Source: Campylorhamphus procurvoides
Lineage: Eukaryota; Chordata; Aves; Passeriformes; Dendrocolaptidae
NCBI GenBank assembly: GCA_013396655.1
Contig: WBMV01007373.1
Span: 24,583-88,582 of the forward strand
Reading direction: 5' to 3'
DNA length: 64,000 bases
Positions 1 to 32,699 of the stretch are shown one piece after another. Position 1 is the first letter of the stretch, and every line of letters begins with the position of its first letter. The notes under the pieces were generated by a model, which had not been told where the DNA came from, did not search any database, and saw only the letters and a program-made list of their open reading frames with translations. Both the position numbers and the translations under genes were made by a program.

Positions 1-60
1 GGAGGAGGAGAAGAGAGGGAGAGGAAGGAGGAGGAAGGAACGGGAGAGGGAGAGGAGGGC
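1..60. repeat. Polypurine (GA-rich) tract upstream of RNF135
   Basis: Positions 1-60 are almost pure purine on the + strand; only 41 and 60 are C. The tract runs into the GC-rich RNF135 5' region. A very similar GA-rich tract lies at about 1225-1271, immediately before the gap at 1272. That supports the idea that the two contig ends represent the same or adjacent locus. Such tracts are hard to sequence and often break assemblies. Confidence 0.8.
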
Positions 61-84
61 GCAGCCCCGGGAGGAGTCTCCGGG

Positions 85-96
85 GAAAGCGAAACT
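85..96 (+). promoter_or_regulatory. ISRE (interferon-stimulated response element) at RNF135 start
   Basis: The 12 bases GAAAGCGAAACT match the IRF/ISGF3 core GAAANNGAAACT exactly. The element ends 10 bases before the ATG at 107, so it must lie in the core promoter or the 5' UTR. RNF135 acts in the RIG-I antiviral pathway, so interferon or IRF control makes biological sense. The match is seen directly; function is inferred. Confidence 0.55.
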
Positions 97-106
97 GTGC
101 CCATGC

Positions 107-305
107 ATGGCGGCGGCCATCGAGGTGCAGCGGCTGCTGGCCGCGGTGGAGCTGCGGTGCTCCCTGTGCCTGCAGCTGCTGTCGGAGCCCGTGCGGCTGC
201 GGGACTGCAGCCACAGCTTCTGCCGGGGCTGCATCACCCGGCACGGCTCGGCACGGCCCGGGGCCGCCTGCCCCCTCTGCAGGGCGCCCTTCGGGCTGCG
301 CGACC
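107..305 (+). CDS. RNF135: RNF135 exon 1, 5' part: RING finger
   Basis: The reading frame from ATG 107 begins MAAAIEVQRLLAAVELRC and gives a complete C3HC4 RING: C18, C21, C34, H36, C39, C42, C55 and C58, with the final pair in CPLCRAPFG. This is the E2-binding, catalytic module. I chose ATG 107 because it opens the RING frame and has G at +4; another ATG at 103 is out of frame. The exon is cut off by the gap at 306, inside codon 67, so its 3' part is elsewhere (see 1273-1392). Confidence 0.88.
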
Positions 306-3300
306 NTTTATAAGTTGCAAATCCAACTCCTGAAGATGGAATTTTCCCAAAGCACAACCCCACACAGTGCCCCAGCAAGAACATCATGAGTGCAGGATGA
401 ACATGTGCTGATCTGTCTCACCTAAAACCAGATGAAGCTTAATGAGCTTGATTAGTCTGAGCATTGAAAAGCAGAAATTAGTTTTGAAAGTGTCTTCAAT
501 GACTTGCTTGAATCCACTCAGTGAATGAGGAGCAGTGTTCAGTGTGGAGGACGAGTGCCTCCTCATCAGGTGCCACGTGTGCCCACTGTGCAGGAACTGA
601 TGGAGACTTGCAGTGGCAGGTGCAGTGCTCTGAGTATTTCCATGCCTCAAGACCAAGTCTGAGATCAGGTTCTGCCAAGCAGCAAGTCATTCAGATATTA
701 ATTCTTTCCAGACAGCCCTAGTTTGCAAATCAAGAGGAAGTCTTCCAGACCAAGTTTCTGGTGAAGCTTCCACCTTTTGCTGACTCTTTCCAGCCAGTCT
801 GAGACACTCAGAATAGTTCTCTTCTGCAGAAATGAGAAGTGCCAATACTTGCGAGAATTAGATTAACTCTCTTTTTTTCCCCCCCACAATAGTGCAAGAG
901 AATTGTTTGAGCTGGATTATCGTTCTGCCCATCTTAGCCAGCTGTCAGCCAGCTCTGAGCAATCTGCAGCGGCTTTGCCTGCTGACACGCTGCCCTGAAC
1001 TCCTCTGGACAGCTGTGCTGTCACTTGCTGTCCCATCTGGGTCAGCAGACTTGCCGTGTCAGCAACTCTCACTGTTACACCATCGGGAAATTCACGGTGA
1101 AATCGAAACTGTGCAGATAACAGGGACTTTTACTGACTCTCTGGAAAAAAAAAAGTCAAGGCCAGGCTCGGGAGAGCTTTGCCTCACAGTTCATTTCCAC
1201 AGTGAGCCACATCCTGGGAAAAAGTGGCAGGAGGGGAGAAGGAGGGGAGAGGGAGAGGGAGAGGAGGAGAGNGCCGCGCTGCTCACCCTGCTGCCCCCCG
1301 AGCACCTGCTGGACGAGCCTCCTGCAGCACAACCCCACGGGCAGCCTGCCTGCAGCGACTGGAGCGAGGCGGGGCGGCCACCAAGGGACAAGGTATGGCC
1401 GCAGGTACCGCGGGGCTCCATCCCGGGACAGCGCGGGCTGCATCCCCTACATCCCCCGTACAGACCGGGGCTGCATCCCACGGTACCCCCGTACAACCCG
1501 GGGTTCCATCCCCTACATCCCCCGTGCAACCCGGAGTTACATCCCGCAAAAACCTGGGACATCCCGAGGCTCCATCCCACGGCTCCCCAGTATAGCCCTG
1601 GGCACCATCCCGGGACGGCCCGGGGCTCCATCCCACGGTACCCCCCGTACAACCCGGGGCTCCATCCCACCCCATCCCGCGGCTCAGCAGCACAGCGATC
1701 CCGCGTGTTGAACAGATAGGATCAGCTAGAGCAGCGTTTGGGGTTTACTGGTATGTGTGGCACACAGGGCTGCGCTGCTGAGTTAGAAGAGCTAACAGCT
1801 GTACGTATTCGGCTGCTGTAGGCAGTGAAGTGCCTGTGCTGGGTGTTAGTTGTTGCATCAGCATTGCACTGGGAACTCCTGAAAGGACACACAGCACTGT
1901 TACACGGCGCTGCAGCTCCACCCGGCTTCAGGGCACGGAATGGGCCGGGCTCCTTATCTGGGTTTCCTCTTAAAGGAACTCCCAAACCTGGAGGCGGCGA
2001 GGATGAATGTTTTAGCACATATGTATCTAAAACAAAATCAGCTTCAGTCAAGCAGAGCTGAAGCTCACAATTGTATTGGAACATGCAATTGGTAAGTGTT
2101 GCATGTTGGTTTCATTGTGAGCATTCCTGCTCAGAACTGTGCCTGCCTTCAGGCCCCTCCTCAAGCAGTCAGTGCTTCACTAATGTCAGTGATGGAGGGA
2201 TGTTTATTATCCTGCTGCTTAACCCAGTGGTGTTTTCTTTGAGGGTCATGTAGATAAATGGTCCAATGTGTCACTTTAAAGGAGGAAGAGATATGGGAAA
2301 GCTCCAAGCAGCAAGAAATAACTGCAGAGACCATCCACCTGTTGAGGAAGGACCTCAGCAAAACCAAGGTACACACTGTGCACCCACCACCTGCAGTTAC
2401 CTTCTGTTTCCACTGCTCTGGGCTGGAGATGGGACTGACTCCAGGGCAGCCTTCCAGCCTGGAGCAGGAATCTGCCTTTGTGTTTCCCTCTTTTCTGTCA
2501 CAATTCTGGTTTTATTGATGAGAATTAACTGTGCCATCATCTGCTCTCCTGTTTTGGCTGACACACAAGCCTCTGCAGTTGTGCATTGTTGCCTTTTTCT
2601 GCTTATCCCAGGAGTAGCCTGAATGTTTCTGGTACTCTTAGCTGCAAATTACAAGTCATAAAGAGGGAATATTGATCTTTCTGAGTTGTCGAGGAAAGTC
2701 TGCTGGCCATAAAATAGTCAAGATCCTCAACATGTTCAAAATCTCATTGCAGGTAATGCAGGAATAGCATCAAAGATATTTGACTCCTTTAAATAAAGTT
2801 TTCTGATCTGCAGGAGCCGGTCAAAGAGCACATTAAACAAGGCAGTAGATTCTCATATTCCACTCATCTTTCCTAACCACACAATGGACTCCATTTTTTC
2901 TGCCTTTCAGGAATATACATCTCAGATCAAAAGCCAGATTACTCACAATTTCTGTTGCATGAAGGAGTATGTTGAAAGGCAAGAGAGAAACACACTGATG
3001 TTCATTGAACAAGAGCAAAAAGCTGCTCAACAGAAGATTGAAGAGGCTATTCATCAGCTCACAGACATCAAAGCCCAAACTGTAAGTGATGAAATGAAGT
3101 GGCAGAATATGAATAGAATCTCTCAAGCTCAATGTCTTGGGTAGCTGAGTATGTACAGAGCACTTTGAGGTCCCCACTGCACTACTCTCACTAGAGACAA
3201 TGATGCCAGTCCATGGATATTCCTGTTACAGAGGGAGTTTGGAGTGAGAAGTTCACAGGAAAAAATAAATACTAAAACAGGCACAGGCTGGGAATGCAGT

Positions 3301-6066
3301 TCTGAGCTGAATTTGTTCCAAGGACATCAGGGAGCTGGAGTGAAGTGGGGACTACATTGCTTAAATCCAGTTCTCAATCACATCTAAAGTTAAGATTCCC
3401 CATGCCCTTTCTATTTTCCAGAATTCATATATACACCTAAGTGTGCAAGTTAAAGAACTCAGTTATTCGGTGTTTTGTAACAACTTTCTTGGGGAAAACA
3501 CATCAAGGGCCCTCAGAAGAGGCAGTTAAAGCACTTCAGGTTCTGCAGAGCCCTCTTTGGTGTTGAAAACAACAGTGCCAGTGATGCAAGCCAACCAGCA
3601 GGAATTTGGAGTGGGGCTCACTGTGTGTGGTGGTGCCACCAGGCACAGGGGGACTTCCAGGACTCAGCCACAGGTGCCCACATTGGAATTCACCTGGAGC
3701 AACTGAGTATTTGTGTCTGATGGCATATATATACATATATATGTAAGAGAAAATTGTTCCCATTCTTGGTTTTCTTAGGGAAAACAAAATCTTTTTATCT
3801 TTGAACAGGAATAAACCATCCTTCCCTATTTTCTGTAAGATTTCAGGTTGGTTCTCTCAAGTAACTATCCTGTAAAGGAAACTCTTGATACAAAGGAGAT
3901 TTTTGGAGATAGATCACTGCTGTTTTCTCACTCAGGCTTTATAATATAATCTGGTTTGCTGCATGAAATAACTCCTGTTGCTTACATCTTTCTTTTGATC
4001 CTTTTATCATTATTAGAGTACCTTATCTTCCAAAGGCTCAGTTTCAATAATGAATAAAATTACACTTGATGAGAAGCTTAATGTTGTCAAAACTGCTGTA
4101 GAAGATCTCAAGAGAAAGTTGGAAGTGTTACTTTTGGAGAAATACCCTCAGCAATTCCCACCAGGTGAGTTTCCCTCATTTTGAAATATCTTTCTCAGAG
4201 GGAGTGGATGTAGCAAATAGAGTAAAAAATTACTTTGTACTCATGAAATGCCCGTGCAAGTAACACAATAAACATGTGATACTCAGAAAAAAGCATTAAG
4301 AATACCATAAAGACTTTTATGACAGAAAATGGTTTATCTGCACAGAAAGATCCAGCTGCTTTACCCATCTCACTTCTCTGACTGCTCCATTCTGACCACA
4401 CTTAGGGCAACAGCATACAGTGTTTTCTTAATTTTGGGTAAAACTCTTGGCCCACACGTCCTTTGATAATTTATACAATCGAAAAAATGAGTTCTTTGTA
4501 CTTTTAACCAGTAGCTGTGTTTATTTAAGGAATGTTTTCCTTTAGAAGCATAAATACTTCCTATTTACATTTTGAAGAAATGCCTTAACACTTCATTTAT
4601 TTATTTATTTATTTTAATTTAGTGCAGCCTCCAGAGTCCTATCAGGAGACAAGTGTCTGCTCATCACCTCCAGAGCCTGCAGCTGAAATTCCAGAACCAG
4701 TGACTCCAAGCCAGTTCTCTCAGTGTAAGTACCCAAGCCAGCAGGGCTCTTACTGACAGCATTCAGGTGGCTGTGAGACTGTGGGTTTGCTGAAGAAAAC
4801 TGCCCTTGGAGACATGAGCAGCAGGCCTGGCTGTTTACCTGGGGCACAGAAACACAATGCAGTTGCCATGAATGAATCACAGTGCAGTCCTGTACCTGGC
4901 TGCACATGCAAGATAAGAAAGAGATAAGAGCCCTGTTTGATGGGGGTGTGTGAGCTGGGTGGTGGCTGCTGCTGGCTGCAGGCTCTGGGGTGCTGTGCAG
5001 GCAGTTACTGCACCTCACTGGTCTTCACTGTGAAGCTGCAGTGACCCCAGTTTTGATCTGAATTCTGCACCATTTTGACAGCAATATTTTTACAGTTAAC
5101 ACACAGTCCTACAGCTGTAGCTTAAAACAGAAAACAAATGTTTTTGCTGATAAAATATGCAAGAATGTGTCCCAGTGAACAGATGACTGTAAGTTTTATT
5201 AAGGTGAGTATCCCATTTATTACTGACAAAGAGGTAAATTTTTTTTGAAAGATTGTGGTTAGGAAGAGGATCCATCCTGAAGGGTGCAAGGTACCTTCAT
5301 TCCCACTGGAGTGCATGAGTGTATCGTGGATATTTACATAGCTGTGCCTGTTAAATGTCTCAGTGTGCCCAGGATACAGTTTGGCTGAGGATTCTTGCTG
5401 ATCTCAGGACTGAACTTTCAGGTTTATTGTGTGATCATTGGGTTTCAGTTCTGTTCTGGAGCAGGGATGCACATGGTGTGACCTGTTCTTGTTGCCTGCA
5501 GGTGAGAATGTTTTCCTCTCTCCCTCCTAGGGGCAGATGATGTGACTTTTGACCACACAAGAGTACACGAGCGCTTGGCACTCACAGCCCAGAACAGGAG
5601 AGTGGTGGTTTCCAGCCACCCCACCTGGTATGAACCATCTCCCAGAAGGTTCTGCATCAGCCAAGTGTTGTGTTCCCAGAGCTTCTCTACTGGCTGCCAC
5701 TACTGGGAAGTGATTACCAAGGACAGCGATGGATGGGCTGTTGGAGTCGCTCAGGAAATGATTGGGAAAAGGGACAAATTAGGAAGAACAGAGCATTCCT
5801 GGTGTGTGGAATGGCTGGGTTCCAAAAAGCAGCTGTCAGCATGGCATAAGGATCAAGAAACAGTGTTACACAAGCATAAACCACTGAGGGTTGGAGTTTT
5901 CCTGGAGCTGCAAAAGCAGACCGTGTCGTTCTACTCCATCACTGACAGAGAAATGCCTCTGCACACCTTTGAGCTCAGCACCTCCCAGCCTCTCTACCCA
6001 GCTTTCTGGCTGTACAGTCTAGAAAGAAATGGATCCTTAACTTTAAGTCACCCAAACAGGAGATAA
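107..6066 (+). CDS. RNF135: RNF135 (Riplet) E3 ubiquitin ligase, gene span, interrupted by gaps
   Basis: This is the RING-type E3 ligase that in vertebrates adds K63-linked ubiquitin to RIG-I and promotes cytosolic RNA sensing and interferon induction. Visible parts in order are a C3HC4 RING in exon 1, a helical glutamine/glutamate-rich middle region over several small exons, and a C-terminal PRY-SPRY domain in one exon. The SPRY part carries stretches I recall as RNF135-like: SQVLCSQ, HYWEV, LSAWH and PLYPAFWLY. Readable coding pieces are 107-305, 1273-1392, 2282-2368, 2911-3081, 4017-4164, 4623-4724 and 5531-6066. They give about 455 residues, close to the remembered human length of about 430. 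Phases fit at every junction from 1273 onward; the join across 306-1272 cannot be read. The neighbour downstream is RHOT1 on the same strand. TRIM25-like proteins were considered but lack this SPRY signature and synteny. Confidence 0.88.
306..306. other. Assembly gap or contig join (n)
   Basis: A single n interrupts the RNF135 RING exon. The GC-rich coding sequence stops abruptly and AT-richer non-coding sequence with stop codons follows, so this is a join of unrelated pieces and not one unknown base. Confidence 0.9.
307..1271. other. Contig segment probably misplaced inside RNF135 exon 1
   Basis: This segment lies between two gap characters that split one coding exon. It has no supported exon. 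It ends in a GA-rich tract like that at window positions 1-60 and contains a perfect ISRE at 1099-1110. The simplest reading is that it is the RNF135 upstream flank, placed downstream by scaffolding. A pyrimidine-rich acceptor-like site ends at about 891, but the frame after it shows no recognisable domain. Orientation and position are inferred. Confidence 0.5.
1099..1110 (+). promoter_or_regulatory. Second perfect ISRE, in the segment between gaps
   Basis: GAAATCGAAACT is another exact GAAANNGAAACT match, in the same orientation as the element at 85-96. If segment 307-1271 really belongs upstream of RNF135, this would be a distal ISRE of the same promoter. The match is direct; the assignment to RNF135 is inferred. 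Confidence 0.4.
1272..1272. other. Assembly gap or contig join (n)
   Basis: A single n between a GA-rich tract and GC-rich sequence that resumes an open frame leading to a splice donor. It marks a second join flanking segment 307-1271. Confidence 0.9.
1273..1392 (+). CDS. RNF135: RNF135 exon 1, probable 3' part
   Basis: After the gap a GC-rich open frame reads AALLTLLPPEHLLDEPPAAQ and continues to PPRDK, where AAG meets a GTATGG donor at 1393. The piece is 120 nt and ends in phase 0, which fits the next exon at 2282. Composition matches the RING piece, and the position suits the linker that follows the RING in RNF135. The linker is poorly conserved, so the call rests on frame, donor and context. 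The bases joining it to 305 are missing. Confidence 0.55.
1393..2281 (+). other. RNF135 intron 1
   Basis: The stretch between the donor at 1393 and the acceptor AG at 2280-2281 holds the 33-bp minisatellite and otherwise nothing I recognise. The polypyrimidine tract before 2282 is weak, so the acceptor is the least certain border of this intron. Confidence 0.5.
1408..1690. repeat. 33-bp minisatellite in RNF135 intron 1
   Basis: About eight GC-rich units start with CATCCC and recur every 33 bp (for example at 1441, 1474, 1507, 1540 and 1573), followed by shortened units and a 34-bp unit. Many units contain GTACAACCCGGGG-like cores. Because 33 is divisible by 3, the array yields long artificial open frames on both strands. 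It starts within about 20 bp of the exon 1 donor. Confidence 0.85.
2282..2368 (+). CDS. RNF135: RNF135 exon 2: charged helical region
   Basis: The exon is 87 nt, phase 0 at both ends, encoding EEEIWESSKQQEITAETIHL and ending SKTK before a GTACAC donor. The heptad-like charged residues suit the coiled-coil region between RING and SPRY that mediates dimerisation in this family. The acceptor (AAAG before GAG) has a poor pyrimidine tract, so the exact 5' end is uncertain. Confidence 0.6.
2911..3081 (+). CDS. RNF135: RNF135 exon 3: coiled coil
   Basis: A strong acceptor (TGCCTTTCAG) and a GTAAGT donor bound 171 nt, phase 0 at both ends. The 57 residues begin EYTSQIKSQITHNF and contain FIEQEQKAAQQKIEEAIHQL. 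This strongly helical, glutamine/glutamate-rich pattern is typical of RING-coiled-coil-SPRY ligases. No alternative frame stays open between these splice sites. Confidence 0.82.
4017..4164 (+). CDS. RNF135: RNF135 exon 4: helical region
   Basis: A 148-nt exon from acceptor ATTATTAG to donor GTGAGT. It starts in phase 0 and ends in phase 1. It encodes a serine-rich start, then LDEKLNVVKTAVEDLKRKLE and EKYPQQFPP. The amphipathic helix continues the coiled-coil region before the proline-rich linker. Confidence 0.8.
4591..4616. repeat. (ATTT)n microsatellite
   Basis: A run of TTTA tetranucleotide units ends just before the exon 5 acceptor at 4621-4622 and may form part of its pyrimidine-rich tract. 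Confidence 0.8.
4623..4724 (+). CDS. RNF135: RNF135 exon 5: proline-rich linker
   Basis: A 102-nt exon, phase 1 at both ends, after an acceptor preceded by a TTTA-rich tract and before a GTAAGT donor. It encodes QPPESYQETSVCSSPPEPAA and then EIPEPVTPSQFSQ. The low-complexity proline, serine and glutamate content fits a flexible linker to the PRY-SPRY domain. Confidence 0.78.
5531..6066 (+). CDS. RNF135: RNF135 exon 6: PRY-SPRY domain and stop
   Basis: After acceptor CCCTCCTAG the frame reads WADDVTFDHTRVHERLAL (the W codon spans the junction) and runs 178 complete codons to TAA at 6064-6066. It contains the PRY strand RRVVVSSHPTWYEPSPRRF and the SPRY core HYWEVITKDSDGWAVGVAQE. LSAWHKDQETVL, VSFYSI and PLYPAFWLYSLERNG follow. 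This single-exon B30.2 domain is the RIG-I-recognising part of RNF135. It is intact, with no frameshift. Confidence 0.93.
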
Positions 6067-6600
6067 AGCCTGTGCAGAAGAGGGACAGGTTTGCCAATGA
6101 CTGCAGAGTTTCTATAAAAGCTTCAGTGTTTATCAGAGGAATTACCAAGGAATGCTTATCCACCCTGGATTTCCTGGGAATCAGCAACTGGCTGGTGGGT
6201 GCTCTGCTTCTCTTTGTGCTTTGCTCTGGTCTTGCCACACTTCATTAAAGCAGTTCCACTGTCTGCTGAAGGCAGAACCCGCCCCTGTGGGAGTCAGATG
6301 GATTTCTGAAGCACCTCAGAGGGCAAGACTGTTACTGATCTCAGGCATCAAAATCTTTTTCTTTAGGGTAGGTACAAACTCTGGGAAATAGGCTTTGTAT
6401 TTGAGGACCTGACACTTCAGGGAGGTGTCCCAGAAGATCATCTCACTGACACTGTATTTTAGTCATTCCCAAGCCAAAGGGTTTTTTCAGTCCTGGTGGT
6501 GGCATCAGTGTGACCATGGGAAGAGCTGTGGAAGGAAATGTTCAGATGTGTCTATGCCACCTAATAAATCATGTGGTCACTTTATTGCTCTTTTAAAGGA
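6067..6600 (+). other. RNF135 3' UTR with candidate poly(A) signals
   Basis: Two candidate polyadenylation signals follow the stop: ATTAAA at 6244-6249 and AATAAA at 6563-6568. Either could end the transcript; which is used cannot be told from the sequence. Confidence 0.5.
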
Positions 6601-7034
6601 CCAGCAAACAGGATTGTGTCATGGAAGGACAGTCTTTTCTTGCCAGGGAGCCTGAGGCAAAATAAGAGGTTCTCAGTTGCCTCTGTGGGGTCCTGGAGAA
6701 CCTACTGACAGCTGGATTTTTGGGAGGAGCACTGTTTCATGCAGGCAAACTGAAAACAGCATTCTTAAGAAGCAAAAGCTTTTTTAGGGGGGTGGTAGCT
6801 TTCCAGAATGAACAAAACTAGTAGTTTAATGTGAATCAATCTCATTCAGTGGAATAGAGCTCCATGGCTTTTAAAGTTACTGACAGAACTGCTGCTCATC
6901 TTTGGGGTTCCTCTGTGCTGTCCCTGAGAGCACTTTGGGCAAAATGCACATTGGGAAGATCCCAGGGGTGTTTCTATCAGCACCTCCAAGGCTGGGGGAG
7001 CTCTCCTGGTGTCGCTCACACCACTGCCTCCTTA
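6601..7034. other. RNF135-RHOT1 intergenic stretch
   Basis: I see no exon, RNA gene or strong promoter element here. The expected RHOT1 CpG-rich promoter is not present in this stretch and is probably lost in the gap at 7340. Confidence 0.5.
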
Positions 7035-7339
7035 GGATTGAGGTGTCCTTTTCCTGGGCCACCTGGAACAAACAGCAGTGACAGTGAGAACTCAGTGGGC
7101 ATCTCTGATTTCTCATGGGCAAGTTGTGCTGTGGTTTGGATCCCAACAGCACACATGATAACACATGTAACAACACACATCATAACACATAACACACACA
7201 GCTTGGATGGTAATGCCATGTGTGACGTTAAGAAGAATTTCTTCACAGAAAGGCTGATTAGACATCACAAGGGGCTGCCCAGGTGGGTGGTGGAGTCCCA
7301 ATCCCTGGAGGTGTCCAAGGGCAGACTGGATGTGCCCCT
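7035..7339 (+). repeat. 305-bp segment, first copy of a direct duplication
   Basis: This segment is repeated at 7473-7777 with equal length and no difference that I could see by eye. It contains an ACACAT-rich microsatellite and a CR1-like LINE 3' portion. The copies flank the 131-bp island that carries RHOT1 exon 1, and each is cut at the same base by an n. This pattern points to an assembly join rather than a genomic duplication. Confidence 0.9.
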
Positions 7340-7340
7340 N
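7340..7340. other. Assembly gap or contig join (n)
   Basis: A single n at the switch from CR1-like repeat into the GC-rich RHOT1 exon 1 island. Confidence 0.9.
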
Positions 7341-7393
7341 CCGCAGGCCCAGGAGCGGCCGGGCCCGGCGCGGGCACCGCACACACCGCGGAC

Positions 7394-31264
<23,871 letters not shown>

Positions 31265-32300
31265 TCTGAGAAGAAGCACATCTGGCCCTACCAAATAAAT
31301 AAATAAACCACTTTTATGTACATTCTGAATGCTTTAAATTCTGCTAGAAATATTTATATATGCAGAGTTACTTTATTAATATTTGTAATTCATGCATAAG
31401 ATTATTTTAAATTATAGCTCTAACTGCAGTATTGCATAATGTGTGGGGGGAAAAAAAAGGAATTGCATCTTAACAGCCAGGTAAAATGGCTTAACTTGTG
31501 AGGCCAAAAGGGAATTTGTTGTAAATAATCTGTATATATTAAAGCAAGTAAGACATTGCTTCCCAAAAACCTATTCAAAATACTGTTCTTAGATGTCCAC
31601 CATGGTGACATTCTAGTGTATAGGTGAAATTAATTTTCAGTAGAGTAGGTTCAACTCAAGGATCAGACTTCCTCAAGGATTGCTTATTTATTTCACATTC
31701 ATCTGAAGTGACTTCATCTTTTTGGACTATAAGCTATACCAGGCAGAATTTGTGATTTTCATCCATATTTTTAACTGATGAACAAATTTTCCCTTCTAAT
31801 TATGTACTTCAAGAAACAGTCACCTTTGCTGTCCTGGCCTATGATTTTGTATTTTACATGACCAGTGACATGTTTTGAGTCTGGTTTTTCTTTTAGAAGG
31901 AAAAACACTAAGTTCAAAAGCTGCCAGATCAACTTCATATGCTGTGTTCAATCCGTCTCTCGTTTTCCACTCTGTTGTGTTTTACAGCCCCTACAAATCA
32001 AACAAGCAAATTTGTATGTTATAAATGTTTCTAATTGGGACAATGCAGCAGTTTAATTTCTCCCATGTGTCAGTCATACCCGTGGAGAGCTGTGTATCAA
32101 GGACACACGAGTACACAGTGCCTGTTCTGCTGTAGGTATTAGTTGCATGGATCACAGTGCATTCTGTACTGGGCTGGAATTACATATAGACACAGCTTTT
32201 TTAACGATCAAGTAAAACAAACATTAATTCCTCATGACAAACCTATTTTTCCATTGCTGGCCTTTTCAAGTATTTCAATAAAATAACTGTGTACTGTGCT
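31265..32300 (+). other. RHOT1 3' UTR with poly(A) signals
   Basis: Three overlapping AATAAA signals at 31294-31307 lie 30-40 bp after the stop and would give a very short 3' UTR. A distal AATAAA at 32277-32282 followed by a GT-rich stretch would give about 1 kb. Both ends are plausible. Confidence 0.65.
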
Positions 32301-32600
32301 TGTGGTTTTCTTTTCCTTCTTCTGCTCTGAAAAGTGGAGTTTGACAAAACTTTGTCCTTTATGTGAGGGGATGCTCTCAGTGCCCACCCTGTGTGGTTTC
32401 TCTCATCCCTTTCATGACCGTGCTGCCTCCATTAGAGGTTTATTTCTGATTCACATGAAGACTGAAACAACTTTAAATCTGAAATACAAACAGTCAAATC
32501 GTGAACTTTGTGTTCAAAGGACAGAAGAGTGGTGGAGAAGGAAGCGAACATTCGGGTGGTGTCGGGAGGGAGTTTTGGTGTTAATTCACCGAGCAGCAGC
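32301..32600. other. RHOT1-minisatellite intergenic stretch
   Basis: No feature recognised. Sequence turns GC-rich toward 32600 where repeat units begin. Confidence 0.5.
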
Positions 32601-32699
32601 AGTTCCAGGGGTGGGAGGGGTGTTCCAGATGTTCCAGATGTTCGGGTTCCTGGGACATTCCCGAGGGCCGGGATTGGCCGCCAGGGGGCGCTGCGGGGG

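Larger units (their letters stand above)
2369..5530 (+). other. RNF135 introns 2-5
   Basis: Non-coding stretches 2369-2910, 3082-4016, 4165-4622 and 4725-5530 separate the exons. Apart from an AT-dinucleotide patch near 3726-3743 and the TTTA run at about 4591, I see no repeat, RNA gene or further exon in them. Confidence 0.6.

Noticed and set aside
892..1271. Open frame after a pyrimidine-rich acceptor-like site (MQENCLSWIIVLP...) as an exon of an upstream gene
   Set aside because: The acceptor is good, but no donor, domain or known neighbour protein (for example ADAP2) is recognisable, and the frame continues only because of low-complexity GA-rich sequence and the 33-bp array.
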